Source of the DNA: Erodium maritimum
Lineage: Eukaryota > Streptophyta > Magnoliopsida > Geraniales > Geraniaceae
DNA: 64,000 nt
Assembly: GCA_963921825.1 (NCBI GenBank)
Contig: OY997596.1
Coordinates: 17,179,001 to 17,243,000 of the forward strand
Direction of reading: 5' to 3'
The position numbers and the translations under genes were made by a program. A model generated the notes under the pieces. The model had not been told where the DNA came from. It saw only the letters and a program-made list of their open reading frames with translations, and did no database searches. Below, in pieces: positions 51,536-62,953 of the stretch (its first letter is position 1; every line of letters begins with the position of its first letter).

Positions 51536-52373
51536 TTACTCCTGTAGAGAAGATAATTCAGAAGAAATTATTGCAGGTAAAGTATTGTCTTCATTTAAAA
51601 ACATGTATTTAAAATTATCTGGGAGGGGTTTTAATTCAAGCTCTGGGGCTTGCTCAACAGAGGGTTTTAGCATAAGCCCTTGCCTCGCCTCCAAGGTGAG
51701 ATGAGTGTGGGGTCTATCCCTCTTTCTTGGAGGGCATGCCTCCAAGAGATTGACCATCTCTGGTTCCTTATCCTGCATAAAATCACAAGTGTTTGTATCC
51801 TCATTAATTAAACATGCCAGTAAAGGATCATCAGGAATAAAATTTTCCTGCACTACAGAATCAATCAAGTCAATCCTATAACAAGTATCATCAATTATAG
51901 CATGTTTAAGGGATCTGAAAACATTAAAAACCACTTCGTCTTTGACATATCGGATGGTCAATTTCCCTTGCTCTACATCAATAACAGCTCGGGCTGTGGC
52001 CAAGAATAGTCTTCCTAGGGGAATTTCATAATCTTCTTGCATGTCCAAGATAACAAAGTCAGCATGGAAAATAAATTTGTCAACTTTTACCAACACATCT
52101 TTCACAATCCCTCTAGGGTACTTAATAGATCTATCAGCTAGCTGTAGGGACATAGAAGTTGGTTTTAATTTCTCTTTCAATCCTAATTGCTTGAAAATAT
52201 TTAAAGACATCAAATTTATACTAGCCCCTAAATCACACAAAGCTTTTGCAAATGAAATGGACCTCATTTCGCATGGTATAGTAAAGCTACCAGGGTCTTT
52301 CAATTTAGGAGGCAGTTTATTCTGCAAGATAGTAGAACACTCCTTACTTAAATTCACCATTTCATGCTCTTTC
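51536..52373 (-). CDS. Athila aspartic protease region of pol (partial, open)
   Basis: A continuous frame of about 280 codons with 'KEHEMVNLSKECSTILQNKL', 'PGSFTIPCEM' and the protease active site 'ALCDLGASINLMSLNIFKQL' (D-L-G-A). There follow 'KPTSMSLQLADRSIKYPRGI', 'FVILDMQEDYEIPLGRLFLA' and a linker toward RT. It matures the Gag-Pol polyprotein. The frame's upstream continuation is at 55979-57617, because a solo LTR (52374-55973) is inserted directly before it. Residues encoded beyond 52373 on the open frame belong to that LTR, not to the protease. Confidence 0.82.
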
Positions 52374-54169
52374 TGTAAGGACCGCTCCTGGTCAACACCG
52401 GTCAATCGGCGGAAAAACGGAAACATTTAAAATTTTGGTACAGACACCTAAATGAACCTAAAATTGACCCCGAGGGTCATATCGGACTTAAGTTGACCCC
52501 GATATCGACCAAAGTGAGTTCTGGGTGACTCATGACAACTTTTTGAACAATTCGGGAAAAGTTGACTTTTTGTCCAAAAAGTCAACCGAATTTCGCGAAT
52601 CGGACTGAAAAAAATATCTACAAATATATTTTTCTAACTAGTTGGACCCACTTGACACTTGTCCTAAAAGTGGTGGAAGGGAGTTGAAAGGACTAATGTG
52701 CCCTTGGACTTTGAACTAAAAGACAATAGGGATGAGGGTATTTTGTTCTTTTTTGTGTGTGGTTGAATTTAAAACAAAATAAAAAGAGAAGAGAGAGGGA
52801 GGTTCGGCCATTTCAGAAAAACAGAGAGGGAGAAGAGAGAGAAAGAAGAGAGAGAAGGGGAAGGAGAGAAAATGAAAAGAAAGTTTAGGTTTTTGGCGTT
52901 TCCCGACGATCCGACCGACGGATCGTCTCATTTCTCGCATAATCGTCATCCTCTCAACGTTCCCTACGGTAAGAACCTGTCTTTTACTCGTTTTGACACG
53001 TTTGAATTCTAGGGTTTTGGTTAGAATTGGTTTAAAGATGAATGGTTGAGGTTTGGGGTTCGTTAGGAACGTTTTTGGGCGAAAAGGAGCGTTTTCAGGT
53101 GTGGCCGTGTGGGGCCCACTTGGTTGGGCCTTGGGTTTTTCGTGTTCGGGTGGTCTTGGATGATCCCCAAGTCGATAATTCACACCCGGAACGAATTATG
53201 GAATTAATTTGTGAGAGTTCGGAAATTTGGGTTAAAAACTTTATACGCGGAATTAAATCGCTCGGGTATCATAAATTGATTCCGTCGATTGCGTTGGAAC
53301 ACATGAATTATATTAGGGCTGTAGAAATGAAAATGGGAATTTTCGGAGCCCCGAAGGGCATTTTTCCGATCCCGGGCAGATTCGCCGAGCCGGGCGAATC
53401 GGGCCTTTCCAGGCCCATTGTTGACAATGTCGAGAAATTGGGAAGCTTGGAAGCGATCGGCATTGTTGGGATGGCATTTGGGCGTTAAGTTCATTAGATT
53501 CGGTTTTGCCTGCATATTTAAAAAGTGTGTTATTTTGATCATGTTAGATCGTGCCACCGACCGTGGAAAGAGGAGGCTAAGCGGGTGATCGTGAGCATTG
53601 CCGGAGCGTGAGCATCGGACTTAGAACACTTTACGAGGTAGGGAAAAGTAGCCAGATATCGGCCTTGACTAGGGAAAGTTATTAGTAGAAATGCATGTGA
53701 CACTTGGTGGTGTCGTAGGATAAGCGAACTTATCGAACAATAGAAATGCATGTGACACTTTGGTGGTGTCGTAGGATAAGTGAACTTATCGAACAATAGA
53801 AATGCATGTAACACTTGGTGGTGTCGTAGGATAAGTGAACGTATCGAACAAATGAAATGCATGTGACACTTGGTGGTGCCGTAGGTTAAGGAAACCTATC
53901 GTATGATAGAAGTGCATGTGGGCACCTGGTTGTGTCCTTAGGTTGTGGAACCTTGTTGTGCTGTAGAATCACATGTGGGCACCTGGTTGTGCCCGTAGGC
54001 TGAGTGAACTGTTTGTGTTTGCATGTGTGCATGTGGGGTGTCGAACCCATATGTTTTTGACTGACTTGCTGAGTGGTAATTAGTCGTGATGTTAATTTTT
54101 CTATTTGCGGAGTATTGTATGATATTTGGTTGTGATTGTGACTGTTCTGGTGATACCTGGATGAGTTAT

Positions 54170-54530
54170 GCCCGTGAGGTGTGTCGTACCTTCCGATGCG
54201 CGACCGGTAAAGTGTCGAGGGCTGTGGGCCCCGTGAGGTGTGTCGTACCTTCTGGCGCGCGATTGGTAAAGTGCTGAGGCTTGAGCTGTGCCCGAGAGGT
54301 GTGTCGTACCTTCCGATATGCGACCGGTAAAGTGTCGAGGGCTGTGGTCCCTGTGAGGTGTGTCGTACCTTCCGGCGCGCGATTGGTAAAGTGCTGAGGC
54401 TTGAGTTATGCCCGAGAGGTGTGTCGTACCTTCTGATGCGCGATCGGTAAAGTGCCGAGGGTTGTGGTCCCCGTGAGGTGTGTCGTACCTTCCGGTGCGC
54501 GATCGGTAAAGTGCTGAGGCTTGTGGTTCC
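54170..54530 (+). repeat. LTR minisatellite, ~60-bp unit arranged as 120-bp pairs
   Basis: Six units of GTGAGGTGTGTCGTACCTTC / CGRNRCGCGAYYGGTAAAGTG. Alternate units end in CTGAGGCTTG or TCGAGGGCTGTGG, giving a higher-order period of about 120 bp. Confidence 0.85.
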
Positions 54531-54859
54531 ACGATGAGGTCGACCGCCTGGCCCGACTGTGTGTCGGGGAAAGTACGTGGGGCAGTGCCAGGCCCAGCCG
54601 GTTTGCTACCAGAAACTGTGCAATATGTGTGTTGATCCTTTGTGATCTTGCGTGTATTGTGTGTGTTGATATTGTGTGCATTTGCAATTTGTACTGTTTG
54701 TGTTTGTTTGTAGAGGTCGTAAGTTCTGTGTTAAAAGGGTGAGGTCTTGGGTTTGAGACTCATCAATAACCTACGGTGGTGATACAACGCCTCTGTGTGA
54801 GGGTCTCACCACGGAGAGGGGTTAGGGTTGATACGCTGCGACGCCGTACAAACTAAGTT

Positions 54860-55200
54860 TCCCCTATGTGAACCGGTTGTTTGAGGTTTCCCTCACGTGA
54901 GCGGGTTGTTTGAGGTTTCCCTCACGTGAACGGGTGGTTTAAGGTTTCTCTCACGTGAACGGGTTGTTTGAGGTTTCCCTCACGTGAACGGGTGGTTTGA
55001 GTGAGTGGGTTGTTTGAGGTTTCCCCTATGTGATCGGGTAATTGGGGTATTGATATTGTGAGCAATAGTGATCCCCGTTTTGAGGTTTCCCTTACGTGAT
55101 CGGGTAATTGGGTTGTTGTTAAGGTGAGCAATAGTGTTTTGGTTAGTTGAGAATATGATCCCCATTCGAGGTTTCCCTTACATGAGCGAGTATTTGAGTT
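54860..55200 (+). repeat. LTR minisatellite with CACGTGA core
   Basis: Repeated GTTTGAGGTTTCCCTCACGT / GAACGGGT units of 29-36 bp, decaying to AGGTTTCCCTTACGTGATC further on. CACGTG is a G-box core, so bHLH/bZIP binding is conceivable (inference). Confidence 0.75.
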
Positions 55201-55978
55201 ATTAATATCGTGAGTAGTTGTGACGGTTTGGTATCAGGTTTTGAGGTAGTTGTTTGCCCTGTTTAGATTGGTAAGTTGTTGATGCTTTACTAGTATGCCA
55301 TAATCGAACGGGTATCCGTGGAGGTGAGCGGAATGCTCATCCCCTTTACTACTTTTCCCGCAGGCTTTTGAGATAGGGGCGAGTAGTGAATACTGGTTTG
55401 GTTGCGGAAAGTTACAAGTAAATGCACATAGGATCGTGTGAGGGCTGTGCTTTACCTTGTCGGTGTGACTAATGGAATAGTTGTTCGGTCTTTGATTTGG
55501 GGTCTCCATTATGTGCACGGGTCTTAGATGGTTGGGGGAGAATTGACAGTGATTTGTGTGACAGCCGGGTTTAACATGTGATTTGGGGTAGTAGTCCCCT
55601 GTGTTATTCTTAGTTGCAGGTGTTCCCGGCATTTCTGCTGGTATGCCGCAGTCGGTCTGGTGTCCGTGGTGGTGAGCGAAACGCTCACCCTTTGCTGCTT
55701 TTCCTACAGGTACCGTTCGCGAGGCGTACTAGGAGGATCTCTCGAGGCTTGAAGAGCTGGGAGTGAGAGTCCGGGCTGTCGGGGTTGTCTAGCGACGTAC
55801 ACTCTTGTTTTAGTGTTCTTTCGCTTTTTAAATTAGAACTCAGTTGTAAAAATATTGTTTTGATTAATACAAGTGGTGCTTTTAAAGCGGTTTATTAAAC
55901 TATTTGAGACTTTGTTTTACTTGCTTCACCGTTCGCGTTCCGGGTTTGATCATACTGAATTCGGGGTGTGACACTTTC

Positions 55979-57617
55979 AATTTCCTTTTTTAGATATAAT
56001 ATCCTTCAAGAATTTTGCATAAATAGGTATGTTTTTAATTGCATTAAGAAAAGGAATACTAATCTCAAGCTTCCTAAACAAATTCAAGAATTCAGCATAC
56101 TAATCATCATGTTTATATTTTTTAACAACATAGGGGAAAGGAAGATGTGGAGTCCGGGTTTCTGAATCAGCCACGGGCTCCCTTACCTTCTTACCTGTGG
56201 AGCGCTCTCTGCTTACTACCTCTGTTAAGTCTTCTTGCTCTTGATCATGAATTTGTTCTACAAAGATTTCTGGGGGTAGTAGCTCTTTCTCATTTTCCTT
56301 CTCTTCTGGTTCCATCACCTTACCACCTCCTTGTAGTAATTGCATGTGCATTTTCTCTAGGATTCCTCTCGGTGTCATTAGGTAGGGATCCTGGAGGTCT
56401 GTAGTTTGCTGTTGTGGCAACCTATTCTAGCTGAGTATTTACTGATTTATAATTGTTATCTGCTTCAGCTTGTTTCCTAAGCAGCTCCCTTATCTGCTGA
56501 TATTTTTCCTCTAACCGCTTATGTATTTTCCTGTTCTCCTCATCCTGTATCATATTCTTCTCCTCTTGTATCTACAGCATTTTTAAAATTAAAGCAGTTG
56601 GGTCAGAAGAAGGTTGTTGGTTACCTGGATTTTGCTGAGGTTGAGGATTTCTCTGCGGGTTGCCCTGATTTTGAGGTCTCTGATTGAATCTGGGAGGTGT
56701 TGGATTTTGGCTTCTCTGATACTGATCTCCTCCCCATTTGAGCTCAGGGCGATCTTTCCAACCCTCATTATAAGTGTTGGCATAAGGCTCGTACTTCCTC
56801 CCTTGGTTTCTGTTGTGATTCACACAGTTATCCTCCTCATAGTCCATTGGATTAGGCTGTGGCGATTGTCCCTGCATGCCAGCCATCATCAGCTTCACTT
56901 CTTTTAATTGCCCCATGATTTGATTTATTTCTGCTGCTGAGTTGACTGAATTGACTCTAGAACCTCCAGGTCCTCTTTCAGAATGCCAAGCATCATTGGC
57001 CATAATATTCTCTAGAATTTCTTGGCATTCCTGCATAGTGTGTTTGGTGAACGAGCCACCAGATGCGGCTTTCAGCTCAACTTGACTTGGTCTGTTTGAC
57101 CCTTGGTAGAACGTCTACAGCTGCAACCACAACTCTTGTCCATGGTGAGGACACTTCCTCATGAGTTCTTGATATCTCGCCCAAGCTTCTGCCAGTGATT
57201 CAAAGTTTGATTGAGCAAAATTCTGGATCTTGGCTCTGAGCTCCTTAGTCTTCCTTGGCGAGTAGAATCTAGCTAGAAACTTTTGTGATAAATCGGCCCA
57301 TGTTGTAATTGTGTGGTTAGGTAGGCTTGCAATCCAGTCAGCTGCATCATCCCTTAAAGTAAACTTGAAGACCAGTAGTTTAATTGCTTCGTCTGACACT
57401 CCATTGTGCCTGAAAGTCGCACAAATCTCATTAAATTTAGTCAGATGAGCAGCGGGATCGGGATCAGTGTTTGGATTCCTGCTAAATGTATTTTGTTGAA
57501 GTAATTGGATGGTAGAGGTTTTAATCTCGAAGTGGTGAGCTGTCACTGGTGGGTGGAGAATGCTCTGATGTAGGTTATTGGTATGAGGTGTGTCATAGTC
57601 ACAGAGATATCTTGGTG
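55979..57617 (-). pseudogene. Athila gag C-terminal part and gag-pol linker
   Basis: The main blocks are 57546-57115 (capsid-like domain: 'DPDPAAHLTKFNEICATFRH', 'VFKFTLRDDAADWIASLPNH', 'WADLSQKFLARFYSPRKTKE', 'LAEAWARYQELMRKCPHHGQ') and, after one stop at about 57112, 'GSNRPSQVELKAASGGSF'. Then 57036-56572 ('QECQEILENIMANDAWHSER', 'EVKLMMAGMQ', Gln/Asn/Pro-rich tail). After more stops comes an acidic linker 56420-56100 and 'LNLFRKLEISIPFLNAIK', which precedes protease. It is broken on both sides by solo LTRs. Confidence 0.82.
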
Positions 57618-60600
57618 TGTCACGCCCTAATTTCAGTAAAACCGAACTCGGGACGTGAACGTTTAAAACAATAAAACATTTTGAAACCTTTTACATAAAT
57701 CACTTTAAAACCGCCATTTACTTAACCAAAATAATCACTTACAACTTAAAAGTACGTCCCAACAAATGGACAAAAGGCAAGGTATACGTCGCTAGACTCA
57801 AAAGTAAACCCAGACTCCCGCTCCTAGCTCTTCAAGCTTCGGAAACTCACCTAGTCCAACCTGCGACCAGTACCTGTAGGAAAAGCAGCTAGGGGTGAGC
57901 GTTCGCTCACCACCACGGATAACAGACTGACTACGGCATACTTAGCAGACAATGCCGGTAACACCAACAACAAACTCAACACCTGGGATCACTATCCCCA
58001 ACTCAAGTACTCCGACTGACACACACACACTGTTACTTTCCTCAACCGACTCAACACTCGGACACGTAATGTAGGCCCGACACAACGATTGACGACCTCC
58101 TCCAAAGACACGACAGACAACCACGCAACACCCAAGATCACAAATGATCGCACACCAAACAAGATCACAAAGGATCGCACGCCAGTTGCTCAGTAACCTC
58201 CCCTCTCTCTCTCTCTCACTCTCCCCTGTCAGGTCAGGCGGTCGACCTGTCGCGCAACTTCTCCCGATCTCAGTCGGGAGGTTAGCCCACAACCTCTCCC
58301 CTACCCCCGATCCCTGTCGGGAGGCTAGCCACACCCACGTGCACCTTCTCCCGATCCATGTCGGGAGGCTAGCCCACAACCTCGCCACTTCCCCCGATCC
58401 CTATCGGGAGGCTAGCCACACCACGCAACATCCACCAGACTCAGGTAACCACAATCACAATCACAAGCAAAGTTCAACAAACAGCAACAACACCAGTTTG
58501 ACACTCCACAGGCACTCATGGCCACCCAAGACACCAACGGTAAAACACGGACTCAACAACCCCACGGGCACTCACGGCCACCCAAGACACACCGACAATA
58601 CTCACGGGCTCAACAACCCCACGGGCACTCACGGCCTCCCAAGACACACCGACAGTAACTCACGGGCTCAACAACCCCACGGGCACTCACGGCCACCCAA
58701 GACACACCAACAATAACTCACGGGCTCAGCAACCCCACGGGCACTCACGGCCACCCAAGACACACTGACAATAACTCACGGGCTCAAAAACCCCACGGGC
58801 ACTCATGGCCACCCAAGACACTAACAGTAAAACACGGGCTCTCATGGCCACCCAAGACACAACAGTAATACGGGCTCTCATGGCCACCCAAGACACAACA
58901 GTAATACGGGCTCTCATGGCCACCCAAGACACATTAGTAATACGGGCTCTCATGGCCTCCCAAGACACAAATTACACAATCAACCTCCGGGCATAACCAA
59001 TGCCTCCAGTAGTTCTAATATCAACAATTTCACAATCAACCTCCGGGCATGGTCATATGCCTCTAGTAATTCTAATATCGATAAGTTCACTGCTCCTACG
59101 ACACTATTAAGTGTCACATGCATTTCTAATGTTCGATACGTTCCCGTATCATACGACACCACCCGGTGTCGCCTGCCTTTCTAATATTCGATAAACTTAC
59201 TTAACCCACGACACCCCAGTGTCACATGCATTTCTACTGTTAACTTTCCCTAGTCAGGGCCGAGATCCGGCTACTTTTCCCTACCTCGTATGCTTTCTCA
59301 AAAAGCGCACAATTAAGCTCCGGCGTGATCTCGTTCACTCGCCTATCTTTCCCTTTCCTCTGTCAGCGGCACGATCTAAAAAGAACACACTTTTAAACGC
59401 TTTTAAGCTTGCAGGCATAAGCTGAATTTTAATAAACTTGACGCCCAAAAGTAACCCCGTCAATGTCGATCACTCCCAAACTCCCCAATTACTCGACATT
59501 GTCGATATTGGACCCGGAAAGCCCGATTCGCCCGACATGGCGAATCTGCCCGGGTTTTGAAAACACCCTTCCGCGGCTCTGAAAATTCCCGTTTTCGTTT
59601 CTACGGTCTTAGAATAATTCAAAGGTTCCTAGGCACTCGACGGAATCGAATTCCGACTTCCGAGTCATTTATTTAGCGTTTAAAGTTTCTAAACCCGTCA
59701 ATTACAACTTTCACAATTTAATTCCAAATTTTGATCCGGGTGTGGATTACTCGCTTGGGGAACGTTCTAAACCACCCGAACACGAAACCCTAAAACCCGA
59801 GCACGTGGGCCCCACCCGACCCAACTTGGCCGTGGGTGGCTAGGGCTCAAATGGGCCAGGCCCACCATGGTGGTGGCCGGCCCTAGCTCCGGCCAGCCAC
59901 CCCATGGCCGGCCGGCCACCCCCTATGGTGGCCGGAGCTCCCCTCGAGCTCCCGGTCACTGGAAAACGTCCCTCTTCACCCCAAAACGTTTCCAACGATC
60001 CCCCATCCTCAATACAACCCTAAACTACTAGTTTTAGACCAAAACCTAATTTTAGAACTTGACAAAACGAAGATCGGTTTGGTGCTTACCGTAGAGGATA
60101 TCGATGGGAGTTCGATTCTTGGAACGTTGAGACGATCCAATGGTTGAAGCTCGTGAATAGTAGCCTCTTTTTCTATTTTTTTTCCTTTTGAAAAGGTGTG
60201 GCCGAACCCCCCTTTTGTCTTCTCTTTGTTTCCCCCCAAAAACCTAACACCACCACTTGTTTGACAAGTGGCAAGTGGATCCCACACCTTGTTGGGAAAA
60301 TATCTTCTAGATATTTTCCAATCAGATTCGCGAAATTCGGACGTTTCGGGCCCCGAACGAGCACTTTTTCCAAGAAATTACGAAACTTCACGGGCTACAA
60401 GGAAACGGCTCAACTAAGACCGATGCGACGACGGCTAAGCTTTTTGGATCCAAAACGGTCCTCGAATGGACCAAAACGTCGCTCGGTTGACTTTTCCAGC
60501 GAAAAGTCAACTTTTCCCAAATTGGTCAGAAAGTTGCCCTGAGTCCCCCGGAACTCACTTTGGTCGATATCGGGGTCAACCTAAGTCCGGTCTGACCCTC

Positions 60601-60698
60601 GGGGTCAATCTTAGTTTTAATTAAGTGTTTGCTTAAAAAATTTAATTTTTCCTGTTTTTCGCAGATTTGACGGGCGTTGACCGGGAGTGGTTCTTACA
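57618..60698 (-). mobile_element. Solo LTR, chromovirus (Tekay-like) family
   Basis: 3081 bp with intact ends (TGTCACGCCC at left; GGTTCTTACA at right) and target duplication TGGTG at 57613-57617 and 60699-60703. It contains the dyad 57894-57911, 57-bp units 58500-58800, ~36-bp units 58820-58960, the inverted repeat near 59461-59510, and a GGCCGGCC-rich segment 59870-59950. It splits Athila gag near its N-terminus. Confidence 0.92.
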
Positions 60699-60703
60699 TG
60701 GTG

Positions 60704-60938
60704 GCTCCACGACAGCTATAGGAACCTCTTGTTGATTTGCTTGGATCACCTGGCTATTCGGCTGTCCGCCTCCTGCATTCTGCCTAGTGGCATCAGCGCC
60801 CACATTTTCCATTGTATCTGAATTGACAGTTCCCTCACCAAGTTTCTTTTTTAAAGCTCTTATCTTCAACTGTTCTGCTTCTCGTAAATCTGTATCACTA
60901 AGCAAATCACTTGGAGTGGATTTAGATCTTGTGAGCAT
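60704..60938 (-). pseudogene. Athila gag N-terminus
   Basis: ATG at 60938-60936 starts MLTRSKSTPSDLLSDTDLRE, then 'AEQLKIRALKKKLGEG' and 'AIVEPP'-like 'PIAVVEPPC' just before the TGGTG target duplication of the solo LTR. It continues in frame into 57617 once the LTR is disregarded. This is the start of the Gag polyprotein, 107 bases after the primer site. Confidence 0.75.
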
Positions 60939-61044
60939 AAAATAACTTAAGTGACATACACACGATGAAAGTTGAATGTGAAGCAAAAGTTAAAAAGTGA
61001 AATAGTCGAAACACAACTTATATAGAAAGGGTTGGCTCAATTGC

Positions 61045-61062
61045 TCCCCGGCAACGGCGCCA
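61045..61062 (-). other. Athila primer binding site (tRNA-Asp type)
   Basis: Minus strand TGGCGCCGTTGCCGGGGA, the classic Athila primer site, lies six bases inside the 5' LTR. It fixes orientation and the LTR boundary. Confidence 0.92.
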
Positions 61063-61068
61063 TTAACT

Positions 61069-62418
61069 TGACGCCCTGCGTTTTTAACACAGAAAAGGAC
61101 ACGGCAAGCGTACCGGTCGTCAAGTAGTATTTCGGGATTTTTAGTTCCGAGTTATCGAACCCAAAGGAGCACGAGTCAAGCACGTTCTATCTCAAAGTCG
61201 TAGTCAAGCTATTTCGATACTATGATGGTTTTTGGTTTTAAAACATGAAAAGTAAACAGTAGGAGAAATGACAGTGAACAAGTACTCACAAAGCTTAGAA
61301 GAGTTTTAATTCAGAGAAAAAGTAATCTAAGGTTGTGGGTTCATAGAGACCATTTCCAATGCATTTAAATGACGATGAACATTGTGAAGTTGTCTGATTT
61401 TAGGGGCAACGAATCATCTCTCAAACTAGTCCTAACTCCTCACGTTGTTTCGGACCCTAATGGAATCTAACCACCCAGCTCTCACGAATCAGGATGTAGG
61501 GAGACCCAAAGCATTACGTTCTTTGATAATTTCTAACTTTCGGTTTGAATCCTATGGTTATTGCAATCGTGTTAACCTAGCTATCACTAGTCTAGATCTA
61601 AACCCAATTTGTATAAGATTTCTGACCTAAATGCAACCCACCTCTCACGAGTGTCAGATTGCTATTCCTACCTTCTATCAGGCCTACCCGGGAGATAGAG
61701 CATTAAGCTTACATCGAATACAAACCCTAAATCAAATCATCCAACACAATAACTATTCATACATTCAACACATTGGAAAACAAATCTCTACTCCCCCATA
61801 ACCCTAGATTATGGGGTTTTAGTTACTCATGAACAAGGAAGAAGAAGATGCCATTGATGAACAAAAACAAACCTTCATAAATGGAGTAGAGTAGAGAAAT
61901 ACAATACCCAAGTGTGATTACAATGATGTTCTTCGAAGTAGAAATCTTCTCCCTAGCTTGCTCTCAACTCTCCTCTCTTCTTATCTCTAAAAAATACAAG
62001 TTAGATCTATTGGAGGCTGACTTTTTGGGTTAAAAAGGGGAAAATCGAGTTTGAAACGAATTAGGGAAACAGGTCTGCGCGCGCGTCACGACTCCGTGAC
62101 GCTGACCGTCATGGATCCGTGACGGATCAGAGAGTTTTGGCAAAATTTTGCCTTCGTCACGGCTCTGTGACCCTACCCGTGACGGGTTCTGTCACGGATC
62201 CGTGATGGCCCTGCCTTCATCCTGCTTCTTTAATCAGCAACTTTCCGAATTTATCCCTTTTTTGATGCGTTTCCGCTCGTATTCCATGCTATCACCTGCG
62301 AACCATGAGAAATGTTGGAAACGAGTAAAACATAAGAGAGCGAGACAATAATGGGCTAAAATTACCAATAAAATCCCTCTAAATGTGGCATTTTTAATGC
62401 TAAGATGTGTCCGCATTA
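61069..62418 (-). repeat. Athila 5' LTR, complete (1350 bp)
   Basis: Plus strand from TGACGCCCTGCG (inner end) to GTCCGCATTA (outer end; the canonical CA is TA here). It contains a palindrome cluster at 62085-62206 including GTCACGGATCCGTGAT. The region 61807-62418 matches the truncated 3' LTR with small differences. It is followed immediately by the 535-bp duplicated segment. Confidence 0.9.
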
Positions 62419-62953
62419 GTAGGGTATGGAGATTTCAACTGCACGAAGATCTGATGGCTACTATGTCTGGATACTACTAGATCATAGGCCAAAGATGCGG
62501 AACGGGATCAAGTATGACAACCCAAGTAAGAGAGTCAGGCCAAACAATGAAAAACCGGAAAATTAGATAAATGACGTCTAAAGTTAGGGCTCTTTGCAAC
62601 ATGACCTTCATCGAATTCCTTTTATTTCGACTTTTAAGGCAAAAACCAAGAAAAATACCATTTTACCCTCAAGTAAAAACACTCGTCTCTTCTCCTCCCC
62701 TCCAAACACAACACAACTGTAACTCTTCTCCTTCACTCTCTTTTTCTAAAGGTCACTCTCCAAGTTAAGTTGAAACTCAATTGAACACTACGAATCCGAT
62801 CAAGAGAAGTTTCTCGACGTCTTCGTCGCTCCTCTGTCCGGTCCTTGTAGTGAAGGCGTTGTTTCGAGGTCCTCACACAGCTCACCGTCTCTGAGGTATG
62901 TAGTAGGGAACATTCTGGTCGATTTTCATGTAGAAAGGTTGGGCAGGACGATT
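62419..62953 (+). repeat. 535-bp direct duplication, right copy
   Basis: Starts GTAGGGTATGGAGATTTCAA directly after the Athila LTR and ends GGCAGGACGATT. Here, unlike the left copy, it continues into TTTAGAGGTTTAAG, so this copy keeps the original downstream junction. Confidence 0.85.

Larger units (their letters stand above)
52374..55973 (+). mobile_element. Solo LTR, divergent chromovirus subfamily
   Basis: 3600 bp from TGTAAGGACCGCTCC to TTCGGGGTGTGACA, flanked by CTTTC at 52369-52373 and 55974-55978. It is related to the other LTRs at both ends and in the middle (CGATATCGACCAAAGTGAGT, AGATTCGCCGAGCCGGGCGA, GCATGTGACACTTGG units) but carries its own arrays. Those are ~57-bp units 53690-53990, ~60/120-bp units 54170-54530 and CACGTGA-bearing units 54850-55200. 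It contains the dyad module twice (55323-55341 and 55671-55689), as if it had captured the leader module. Confidence 0.9.
40156..62418 (-). mobile_element. Athila-type Gypsy retrotransposon, multiply interrupted
   Basis: Minus-strand order: 5' LTR 61069-62418, tRNA-Asp-type primer site 61045-61062, gag, protease, RT, RNase H, integrase, repeated post-ORF motif, env-like ORF, motif again, long 3' non-coding part, polypurine tract, and 3' LTR 40156-40812 (truncated at its outer end). Interruptions: truncated LTR 41211-43228, polyadenylated retroposon about 48875-49648, solo LTR 52374-55973, solo LTR 57618-60698. The gene order with an ORF after pol is characteristic of Athila. Frameshifts and stops in pol make it non-autonomous. 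Confidence 0.88.
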
